Shown: piece by piece, positions 35,571-46,800 of the stretch
How positions within the stretch are numbered: position 1 is the first letter of the stretch
How the letters are laid out: each line of letters starts with the position of its first letter
Source: Arctopsyche grandis
Taxonomy: Eukaryota; Arthropoda; Insecta; Trichoptera; Hydropsychidae
Reading direction: 5' to 3'
NCBI RefSeq assembly: GCF_051622035.1
Contig: NC_135359.1
Coordinates: 32,951,501-33,015,500 of the forward strand
DNA: 64,000 nucleotides
Notes under the pieces: generated by a model
Database searches by the model: none
Told to the model about the DNA's origin: nothing
What the model saw: only the letters and a program-made list of their open reading frames with translations
Made by a program: the position numbers and the translations under genes

Positions 35571-36269
35571 AAGTAATTGACTTTTTATTTTCAATTCGTG
35601 AATTTATTCATATGCAGGTTACTACAATTGTCGGCCATTCCATAATCGTCGACTACTTGAAAACAACACTAGCTTCAATTTACAGCGAAATATTATATTG
35701 CTATAATCAGAGAAATGTAATAATAATAGAAGGGCCCTTAGGAATAAATAATTGTTGTCAATATATAAATATGCACGGAATACAATCGGATCAATTTACT
35801 TATAAAAATGTATTCCATGTTGTTTATTGTGTGTTTTTGAATGCATTGTGCAATTTTTACCGATGCTTGCCCATCTTGCGAGTAATATAAACAATCCGAG
35901 GAGTTTTTATCGGACATACGTCGACCACCAAGCTTCAAATACGACTGATACTTAACTGATTTAGGATTGTCTGTGGACAATCTTCACTTGACAATAATAT
36001 GACGCCTAAAGCTGCTTCTATTAATATAACATTTCTCTGGCTATAGTAGTGTATAGGAATATTGAAGACATAAAACATTCTCAACAATGTCACAGGATAC
36101 TTACTTTTTTACTTTGAGCAATAAATATTCACTGATCAGCACCTGTGTCGTTTTTCCGAAAGTGTTTATACACCTTGTATCTTATCTATAATAAAAAAAA
36201 AAACAATATTGCCAGAAAACTGGGTGGTTTATATCCGAGAAGAGCGCTATAGTGATTTTATAAACATTA
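35571..36269. other. AT-rich gap
   Basis: No gene recognised. ATATGACGCCTAAAGC near 35998 also occurs at about 18-33, so a small repeat fragment is present. Confidence 0.4.
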
Positions 36270-36721
36270 ACCAGCAGCGTAGTTTAGTGGTGAATGTTGA
36301 ATTATTTCGTACTTGGTTTGTCGAGGTCGATCGTTTCTTACCAGAATTTGCCAATTTTTCTGATTTTCATTGAAACGGTTCATGTATGTAAAAATTGGCG
36401 TTTCCTTCCTTCCCATCCCAATTTTCTGTTGCAAACCATTAGTTATTGTTATATCTTAGGTTTCACCATATTGCTCACCATAGATGTCTCTGTGGTTGTT
36501 TATCGAATATAAAAAAAATCGTATTGTTACATGAAAGTTATTCATTATTTACTTTATGAAAGTTATTAACGATGTTTGTAATATCTGACCATAGATATTA
36601 CAAACATCGTTATCAGATATTGTTTAAAGTTACATGTATCTATATAATAAATTTGTGGACCAGGAAGGCGCATTTGGGGTTTACCTGTTAAGCCTTCCTG
36701 GTATATTTGTATATAGGTATA
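36270..36721 (+). mobile_element. tRNA-derived SINE with hairpin tail
   Basis: Head CCAGCAGCGTAGTTTAGTGG (A-box TAGTTTAGTGGTG), a B-box decayed to GGTTTGTCGAGGTCG, and body GAATTTGCCAATTTTTCTGA. An internal palindrome (TAATATCTGACCATAGATATTA, arms near 36571 and 36595) precedes the tail hairpin: ACCAGGAAGGCGCATTTGGG and GTTAAGCCTTCCTGGT. Confidence 0.8.
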
Positions 36722-36743
36722 TATATGTATGTATTAAAATATT

Positions 36744-36971
36744 GGTTCGGTGATTACTGGTCACAAATTACTCGTCACAAAGTCACTAAAATCTCTATAA
36801 TGGAACATCTGGCAACTGAACATCTGAACATCTGAACATCCGAAAAGTCCATCATACTAACGATAACTATCATAGTAACGAGAACTTGAGTGCCAAATAT
36901 TGTGTATTCGCGATTATCATGGCAAAAATTGTCTTTGTGACCACCCCAATGTGACGAATAGTCCAATTACC
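36744..36971. mobile_element. Family-F MITE
   Basis: Begins GGTTCGGTGATTACTGGTC and ends ATAGTCCAATTACC; reverse orientation relative to 22518-22721. It contains a small tandem CTGAACATCTGAACATC expansion. Confidence 0.8.
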
Positions 36972-37030
36972 TAAAATATTACATCCCAAAATTATTTATT
37001 AATTATGTAATTCGAAACGTCAAACTAGTC

Positions 37031-38533
37031 TAGGGCTGCCATAAGTGTCGGAGCACCGACGGGGACAACCCCCTAAAAAAAAAAAAAAAAAAAAACTATT
37101 TTCTTTTTTCAAAAATTGAATTCAAAGAAAAATTTAAAGATAGATAATAGGTTTTTTTTGTGGAAGCGTCTGTACCAAATCTAAAATAAATAAATATAGA
37201 TAATTGGACGATTCAAATAAATTTAACTAAATGAAACCTTACATTAACATTTTATTTCATGTACAGTAGCCTATTCTTCTATCGCCTTCACTCTTCTCTG
37301 ATTTCCGTGACTTCATTATCATCGCTCTTCTTTGCCCAATCATATTTTTCCGATGTTTTCGTTTTTTGAAGTAACTCTTTTTCCCCTTTTATATAATTAT
37401 AGAATTCAATGCATGACATTTTATAATTTAAAGTACATTGAATTATGCTTTTTACTGTGTCAATTGAAAGCGAATTGCGCTCATCTGTCCATTGAGTTTT
37501 AATTAATGAGAACACACGTTCAACATGTGCATTGTGCGGTGGGATGGCGAACAAGTATTGGCACATTTTCAGTAGATTAGCTTTTCTTTCTGTCTCTTCA
37601 GTTTTTTTGAAATAGTATAACCATTTATCATGCACATCTTACGTTTTCCATTCTTCGGCTTTTTTATTTTCGATAAATGACTTCATATAATGACTAGTCA
37701 CCGGAGCCTGAGGGGGCCTTGTATTGTTCAAAGGTTGTAAATGCATTGTTAAAGGTTTGCCGAACAATGGATAGCACTGTGACTATCCTACCTCTAATAA
37801 TGACAATATTCCCATTTCACTTAAATAAGCAATAGTTTTTTCAACATGTTCCCATTCGGGTACTTCATGGAGAAGCATCCATGAAAACATCATATTTCGC
37901 CAGTGGAACTGACCACTTTGCCAAATAATTAATTCCAACGTTGTAAAAATTCTCTACATCTTTTTCAAATGCTTCTACTTGTGTCGTCGTAATGTCCATG
38001 TGTTTTTTCAGTTTATTGTATGCCTGGGTTGCTTGAATACCTAGATATTTACTATTATATTTACTATGTATTGAAAAAATTACATCAAAATATCAGTCCT
38101 CTTCGATCAGAAACAAACAGAACAAATGGATATTATCAGCAGCCAGTAAACGAACTGCGCGCGCTTCGTACTTGCCAGTGTCATTGTCGGTGTTGCCAAC
38201 TGGCAAAATTGGGCAGTGGCCGGCAGTGGGCATCCGCCGCTCTCGTTGTCGGTGTTGCCAATATGCGCGCGCGTATCCATATTAGATATTATGTGGGTAC
38301 AATTTTTGACGTGTAAACGTCTTTCCTTTTTGGACCACAGTATAGAGAGTGCATCCTGAGATTTCCTGGTTTAAAAGGTCTTGTTCGATAGATATTAAAA
38401 AATAATTGAATAATTTTTTTAAATGTCTAAATTTTGAAATTGACGGGGACAAATGACTCTCGGACTGGGACACCGGGACACAGACCTCGAAACTGGGACA
38501 TGTCCCTGTCAACGGGGACGTATGGCAGCCCTA
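37031..38533 (-). mobile_element. hAT transposon, broken, with target-site duplication
   Basis: Inverted ends TAGGGCTGCCATAAG and GTATGGCAGCCCTA, flanked by 8-base duplications AACTAGTC (37023-37030) and AACTAATC (38534-38541). The minus strand encodes the hAT C-terminal dimerisation segment: LFAIPPHNAHVERVFSLIKT and QWTDERNSLS (37288-37635). Upstream pieces read WMLLHEVPEWEHVEKT and FEKDVENFYNVGINYLAKWS. Stops and frame changes make it inactive. It ends 91 bases upstream of the Siva start codon. Confidence 0.9.
37695..37796. mobile_element. Family-P MITE nested in the hAT element
   Basis: 102 bases, TAGTCACCGGAGCCTGAGGG ... GACTATCCTACCTCTA, with an exact 8-base duplication ATAATGAC at 37687-37694 and 37797-37804. 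It is a shortened palindrome compared with 55180-55315 and shows that family P is hAT-type. Confidence 0.85.
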
Positions 38534-38624
38534 AACTAATCGCAATCTAATGTGTGGTAGCCCTGCAGTAACGTTTGACAGGTGCGTTGGCAGCAGTGCC
38601 CACTGGCGGCAACAGACAGCTGAT

Positions 38625-39396
38625 ATGCCGAAACGAATGAGAGGCGACGAGGACATGTGCGATGAAGACATGCGGGGGGCGCCGGGGGCGGAGGCCGAGC
38701 CCCTCCACAAACAGCACCGCGGCCCAAACCAGCAAATCATCCAACACGGTACATAACCTATAAACGTGCATATTTCCTTCTCAAAAATTCAGTATAGCGC
38801 TATCTCTTTCTAACACGACACTGCGCATGCGCGAGCAGAGACAAAAAAAAAACATGGCTGCTTTGGCAGCAATGCAACAATTTTTCATACATACTTATCA
38901 AAAATGTTTCAGGAAACTTTTTCAACAAAGATGTTTTGATGAATAATAACAACGAAAGAATACCAAACGGCGTCAATAAGAAGAAGAATTTAAAGCAAAT
39001 GCTCATCGGAAATAATTTACATTTGTATGCCGACGTAGAAATGGCGGTAGACATCAGCTCACATTTCAATATACATATAGTAATATACATTACCCTTCAT
39101 CGGTATTGATGAGTGATTGGTTTTTTTAGTCGCATCCGTCAGTCGTCAACGTGTGTGCCATGTGCAAAATTCATATGTCGGAAAGTGAGGCTGCTTGCAA
39201 TTACTGTGAAGTTTCGCAGTGTTGCTCGTGTGCAATGGTTTGCTCCGTGTGCTCGTTGCCGACGTGCACTAAATGCAGTATCAACAGGTAATCGAATGCA
39301 ACAAAGTATTTATGACATTATGTTATCAATAATGAATTTTTCATTTTCAGTTTCGCCGGTCACGACAGGGTGTTCTGTTTATCGTGTTGCCGATAA
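38625..39396 (+). CDS. Siva: Siva apoptosis-regulatory protein homologue
   Basis: Four coding exons with matching phases: 38625-38748, 38913-39079, 39130-39287, 39351-39396; 164 residues (human SIVA1 has 175). The protein starts MPKR as in vertebrate Siva. QMLIG (70-74) corresponds to the conserved GQMLIG segment. The C-terminal zinc-binding region has 14 cysteines in exon 3 alone, spaced C106-x2-C109, C120-x2-C123, C128-C129-x-C131, C135-x2-C138, C143-x2-C146, and ends HDRVFCLSCCR, like YEKVLCTSCAMF of the human protein. Splice sites: GT|ACAT, TTTCAG, GT|AATA, TTTTAG, GT|AATC, TTTCAG. Vertebrate Siva binds CD27 family receptors and acts in p53-linked apoptosis; the insect role is less known. 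The death-homology region is weakly conserved. A longer in-frame start at 38550 exists, but MPKR is the conserved N-terminus. Confidence 0.88.
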
Positions 39397-40700
39397 GTGC
39401 CTTTATATCTAGTATTTAATTTAAATCGAAAGATCTCAATATTTTTATATTAAATTATTCTGACTGTATACACGTAATAGAGAAGAATCATTTGTGCAAT
39501 AATTATTATATAGAGATTGTATTTATTTTGTTGATATGTACTTTTTTGACTGATTTTAAATCAAATTTATATACAATATTTTAAAATATACATGAACAAT
39601 GATTGTTAACTTGCGTTCTTTTTTTATTATTTCCCATTTTGGATGTGTATATGATTCACTAAAAAAATAACGGATTCGATTTTATAAATCTGTATTAACG
39701 AGCAATTGGGAAATAATTATAAAATAATAAACTGATTTTTTTTAAATAGTTTGTAGTTTAAAATTTGGTCAATAGATGGCACTGAATTAAAAAAAAAATG
39801 GTTTGCATCTTTGTTAAATATTACAAAATTAATAACATTTCGAATCATATCAGATATTAATTAATAGTTTATTTTATTATTAAATATAATTTCAAGATAA
39901 AAACATGTATGTATGTATGTACATATATAGAATACAAATAGAGTTATTTTGATGGAATTATAGGTGAAGAATAATAATAAAATGAAAGAAATTCCAATAA
40001 ACCAATATATTATTAATCAACATTAAAAAGCACTTGTTTTTTGTAAAGTACATTGATTATTATTTACACGACAATGTTCAATTGAAAAAAAAATATATGC
40101 TGTAGAAACATAAAAAAGACTACATTAATTTTAATTAATTAAAAAACAATAAATCAACAAATTATACTTACAACATAAGTATTTGTGCTGGAAAGGTATT
40201 TAATTATAAAGAACAAATTTCAAAAAAATCAGTGCGCCCCATTATTACAATTAGAACTATATCAACCAAATACACAAAGCACCAATGTCGTAAAACAAAC
40301 ATTACATATAAATATGCAAAATTGAACTTTGAAACAACAATCTACAATTTAAATTTACCATTGGAATGTTAATAGATACATATGCGCGGTGAACTCAAAT
40401 CGAATTATTTCACAATTAGCATTCGAAATTGTCATACTTTCAATCGTAACAGAGATGCCTCGTGTGATATAGTACATAGTTTCATTTGCACCATTCACAA
40501 TCTTCAATACATACAAAAACGATTATAATATAAATAATAAAAAAAAAGCTAAAATTGAATCGGTGCAAAATTTCATATCATATAATAATAAAAATATATA
40601 TATAGATAAAAAACACTCTTCCCACAAATGTGTGTCATTTGATACAAATCCATCTTATTTGTAGTAGTTAAATATAAAAATAAAATCACATCAGAGCACT
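39397..40700. other. Convergent 3' region between Siva and cytochrome b5
   Basis: AT-rich. An ATTAAA near 39448 could be the Siva polyadenylation signal; on the minus strand several AATAAA-type sites near 40730-40745 could serve cytochrome b5. No other gene seen. Confidence 0.45.
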
Positions 40701-40817
40701 TCAGAACATATTTCACGGCACTGTATATTATTATTTATTTATTTACTTATATTTTATTCGTGTCGTCTGGGTAGGGGGGGGGGCTTGTGATGTTTGCCGT
40801 GCTTTCGAGGACACCCA

Positions 40818-43800
40818 TTACGCAAATATAAGCCTATAAATGACGGTGGCCAGGATTCCTATAATGAGTGGTACGACCCACGGACCCAGTGAACTGTAAC
40901 AAAGCAACACCCAACATTCAGCCACAAGGAAGAATAGAATAGACAAGCAAAAAACACGCCACTCTTCACGACACGTTTACACCGGCTCCGTCGACAGTGT
41001 AAACACTACGTAAGAATGTAAAAATATATATAAGATAAATAATAAATATATATAAGAGTCAAAAACACGACTAAAATAAAGCATCGTGCATTTAAATAAT
41101 CTATCAAGTGGTATATATAGTATAAACGAGGATATATTTCAAGTAAGAATCGTCTTGAATTTATTATTGATTGACGAAAACATTGTTCACGTGTGCTTAT
41201 TCATGTGTGTTTGTATTTTTCCGTACAAAACGAAGACTAATTTGACGATCCCTCGTTGAAAAACTTCCTCCAGTGTCTTGAAACAGTCTGGTAGATATCA
41301 TCATCAGTCCCCGTGTCACTTCCGTTTTGGAGTTATCAAGAGATGAAAGCATCAGGTCCAGACTATACGGAAGACGATCCAATACTTCACTTCAAAGCTT
41401 GTATTTTCAGTCTTCGAAAGACGACCGACTATCAAACAACGAGCGATAAATCGTCTCGATGAGTTGTGCAACCGGTTGCAATTGAAAAAACTCACAAACG
41501 AAGCGAAATCCTCTTAAAAACCATAAAATACCAATTTATTGCTAATCAAAAGATAAATCGCCCAACTTTGGTCGTAGAAAATGTCTTGTCGAATGCATTT
41601 TTGAGACCAACATAACAAAATCAAAACGTCCGGTTTACTAAAATTCAATAATATATAGTCTTGAATTTATTATTGATTGACGAAAACATTGTTTATGTGT
41701 GTTTGTATTTTTCTGTACAAAAAAAGACTAATTTGACGATCCCTCGTTGAAAAACTTCCTCCAGTGTCTTGAAACAGTCTGGTAGATATCATCATCAGTC
41801 CCCATGTGACTTCCGTTATCAAGAGATGAAAGCATCAGGTCCAGACTATACGGAAGACGGTCCAATACTTCACATCAAAGCTTGTACAAATTTGTCATTT
41901 CCTTTGATCAAAATGTTACTGAAAAATAACATCTTGAGACTTTTCCAGCTAGGTTGTATTCCGAAGCATCAACTTGCATCATTAATATACATGCAGACGA
42001 TTCTTACTTAAAAATGATCCTCATACATATATAGTTATTTGCTTAAAACGAATATAATAGACCACTTGTTAGACACATCTAATTAACATAATAAAACTAA
42101 AAAGGAGTGCGTAAAGTAAGCAGAAAGTTTTTTAAGATTCAAGCGTGCTTACGTGCTAAAACGTTACCGCGGGTTTAAGATATTTGAAGTCGAGTTCTTA
42201 TAATTAGGAATTCATTTATGAATATACACATCGAATAGATCAATGATTTTAATTCATGAAGAATTCTTTTATATATTTACCTGATGACCCATAAACTAAA
42301 AAAATATGCGAGGATCAAGCTTCAATCCATTTTAAATAGTCTAACAAGTCTTCATTACTTGAAGTAAAGCGTAAAATTCATTAAAAAATAGGTCGGAATC
42401 ACCGGAATAGACACGAGTGCAAAAAACAGCAAAGAGACGAGCAGAAGCATTGGTATGTAGACGTCGGAAAGTGTGGTTAAATCACTCGTACTTTGGATTC
42501 AACCGCGTAATACTCTTCTTCGAAGACGCCATCAAATTCAATCTTTAGCCAAACATTAGCACCGACAAAAACAAACAAATTCCGCAAAAGAAAACGGCAC
42601 TAAAATATTTCTTTATTTAAACGAATTAGTTTAACAATAGGTTAGAGATTCAACAATAGATTAGAGATTCAACAATAGATTTAGAGATTCAACATAAGCA
42701 ATTTGGGAACATTAAACTAATAAAAAAAAAGAGGCTAAGCTCACATGCGAATAAAAATATTCTACAAACAATAAAAAAGAGAGAGCACTTGATAGAATTA
42801 AAAATATTTAAAAAAAATAAAGATTAACCTTTATGTATATATATATGTATATACGTATTTTTCATATTGCAAAGATTTTATATTATATATTTTTAACAAC
42901 AACATGTAATTCTATATTACATATATTTGGACCCCATCAATATTAAGCAACAAAAGTATTAAAAGTTCGAACTATATTCGATATTACAACACGTCGTTTG
43001 TGAACCAATTTTCATAACAATATATACCTAAAAAGCCTCTATCAGACAATAAATGCAACTTCTATAACATTTCCACAATCCAAAAGGATGGAATGAGAAC
43101 CGAACTGTTCGTTCTTTTAAATCTAAGACATTTTGCACCTGTTGTTGCTGGTCGACGCGTCGTCGCTCCAGTTCATTTTAGTCTCCTTGGTATTCTTGCG
43201 TTCCGACTCGACTAGTTCGCCGACCTTGTACTGCTTCATCAAGGATCTGCGAAAAAGGCACACAAATACGATCAGTAAACGTGTCCGATATGAACACCAC
43301 AAGTATTGCAGCGAACGTATAATATAACCTGGCGTCCGAGCTGTGGCCGACGTCTTCGAACGACTCCGAGCCATCTTTGCCGGCCTGATCCAGCAGGACC
43401 TCCTCACCGCCAGGATGCTGAAATCAAAATTCAAACCACGTAACTATTGAGATTGTCATTATTATCACGCCAGTTCAAAGTTCGTATAGATAGATAGACA
43501 GCTGTCACTTTGCTCACGTGCGTAAAAACGCTATAGAATTTACATACATAATAAATACGTCATAATTTCCGATAATACGTTTCATATCCTCATGCAATGA
43601 AATTGATTAAAGTTAATATTCGTAAACGTATTACAATTACTCGACAAATTAAACAAATTAATTTTTAAATGGGTGCAATTTATCTATACATTAAGAAAAA
43701 AATACTTTGTATCATAAAAAAAATGTTTGTGCATTAAACCAAAGTTTCTAATGCAACCTGTATCCGTCATTTAGAAACGCACACAATTTTTTTATAATGT

Positions 43801-46800
43801 ACACAAACTTTTTTTAATGTACAATTTTTTTTTTTAATATTATAAAATAGACGTTTAAATTGTTCCCTTTTTAAATCTACCGATTTCAGATGCAAAGTTG
43901 ATTTCTCGTCCATATTTTGATATATTTATTTATTTATTTAGTTACATATTAGCCACAGTGACATTACATAATACTCTAACGCAGGGGTTCCCAACCTTTT
44001 TGTTCCCTAGAGCGCATTCTAAAATATCGATAAAATAGGCGGGCACCACCTATTTTTTCTAAGGATATTTATAATTGGACAATGGTAATAAATAATAAAC
44101 AAAAATAATTTCAAAATAATAAAATTATTGTTCAAATTACATACACACAAAGAAACGTACATACAAAATGTAATACCAAGTAAACAAAAAACATACATAC
44201 AAAGAAAACACTGTCAGTGTGATATTTGGCATTGCATTTCATTGGCCAGTGCCTCATAATTAGGAGAGTATGACGATATTCCTGTTAGCGAAAAATCATA
44301 AAGATGCTCATCGGTGAGTGAAACAATGATTCGCATAAATATGTCGAACCGAAAAATGATTTTATATGCCGGTTTTTTTTTTCAAAAATGGGAACTTTTC
44401 TCTGTCCACTGTATTCCAGAAGTCCTCTGATAATAAGGATTTTAGTAAAATATCATTATTAAGGTCCAAAATTTCTAACTCTAGTTCTTCTGCCTTCCCT
44501 TGAACAAGATCTGCAATACATGCGGCCATTTCCATTACATTTATTTGGCAAGTAAACGGATTGATACAGAAGGAGACAATTGGATCGATATTTGTAAACT
44601 GTATAAATCTCTCTTCAAACTGTTTTTGTAGCACTTGAAGGTGCTTAATAAATAATGTCACGTTTAATTCATTGTCCTAGCATTTTCTCCAGATGTGGGA
44701 AATGCACGAGAGACTTGATCTGCATATGTGATATCAACAAAACCAATTTTGCTTTAAATGAGTTTACAGAGCTTATTAATTCAGCCATATTTTTGTCTTT
44801 TCCCTGCAACTACAAATTTAAAGAATTAAATTTTTACATTGTGTCTTTGAGAAAACACAAATCCACCAACCAGCAAGAGTCAGTTAGTTCATCATAATTT
44901 TCACTTTTATCGTTTATAAATGTTTTTATTTCTTCAATTAAGCTCACAAACCTTGCAAGAACTTTACCTTTACTGAGCCAACGTACTTCAGTATGCACGA
45001 TGAGATCATGTTCTTTATCTTCAGTATCTTCTAACAGGGCCTTGAAAAGTCAATGTTGCAATGGAGCTACTCGAATAGAGTTGATTATTTTTTTTATAAC
45101 TATTTTCATAACGTGTTCAAAGGGCAGTATTTTACAACACAGAGCTTCCTGATATCCGTTAGCCTCTAGACAAGGCGCGACAAGTACAAGGACGAAAGCT
45201 AAGGAACCACTCATATAAGCATAATACATAACACTATATTTATATGTATAAGAATTAGCGAGACATCTATGTATGTTATAGAAAATAAATTTTTGAAATC
45301 ATATTCAAATAGTGGGTAGGATGGTTTTTGCCAATTTGATAGAGGAACTGCTTCAACAATGAAATAAGATAAATTGGCAAACTTTGATAGGAAATGATCG
45401 ACTAATCTATGTAATAGTCTGACCAACAGCATTAAAGATTATACTCAGAATAAATTCTTTTCAATCCTGGTCAGCTCATTGGATCAAATCCGGCGACCTC
45501 TCGGTGCTTAGTATCAACACAACCATGCTGCTGGCTGTATATACGTATATATGTGTATATTATGCATACTATTCTTATGTCTGGCCGTTTAAAATAAAAT
45601 AAAAACCTATAAATATGCTGCAGACTGAGCATCCAATATAGCCTTGCTCTTCACAATCTATTCTATTCAGAAACGTGACCTAAATAACAATGAAATCGCT
45701 CGCCGACTCGAGCGAGCGGGGAAGATCCTTTATTAAAAATTCCTGAAGAACATCTGAATTATCTAAGATAAATAAAAAAATATATCGTTGCACTAATATA
45801 TATGTACATACTTGAGTAGATAAGGTGATAAGATTCAAACGGTGATGCTCAAAGTTGTCTTATTGTTGCCGAGTCATGTCAGCAACAAAAGATCATTACG
45901 ATTATAATAATAATACATTTCCCAATGTCGAAGTTTAAACTTGTCCATTGTGAGATAATTTTGTAACAAAACAGACCTGGTTTCAATTGCAGTGCAAGTT
46001 TTACAATTTGCAATTTGACAATAATAGCCAATGACATCATTTCTGAACAATAATACATTGTGTTTAGTTCAGTTTTCTGAGCCGAAAAATTCATATAATA
46101 ACCTATAAAACCTGTGACATTATTTGATTGTATTTTCAGTCTTCGAAAGACGACCGACTATCAAACAACGATGAACATAGTCAACGAGCGATAACTTGTC
46201 TTGATGAGTTGTACAACCGATTGAAATTGAAAAAAAACCTCACAAACGAAGAGAAATCCTCTTAAAAACCATAAAATACCAAATTATTGCTAATCGAAAG
46301 ATAAATCGCACAACTTTGGTCGTAGAAAATGTGTTGTCGAATGCATTTTTTAGAACAACATAACAAAATCAAAACGTCCGATCTACTAATCGATAATATT
46401 TTCAATTCTCGAAAGACCTACTTACTAGGGATTGCATTTACCGGTAAACGGTAAATAATTTCTTCCATTGCCGGTTCAAGGTCTGTTCATACCTAGTCAT
46501 CACGTACCGACTTCACAGGTATCCGGCCAAACGAAAAGTATTCTTTGGTACATTTTGTATGGGTATATTCATACCAACCGACACGTTTACGCCACGGCAG
46601 GCTTACAGCAGTACCCGACATTTCCTGTTCATACCTTACAGCAACATCCGTCAACGTATCGTATCCGTTTTTTTGTCCATCGTGGAAATATACACGCGAA
46701 TTACGTGCCATGAGTCTGCCACTTTGCTGTTTTGGACCAATTATCGATAGTGACAGTTGACAGCTGTTCAATCTTTCGACATGGTTTTGGCGCAAATATT

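Noticed and set aside
39113-39412. 99-codon plus-strand open frame with several Cys residues
   Set aside because: It is another frame of Siva exon 3; the spliced frame gives ordered CxxC pairs and matching phases.
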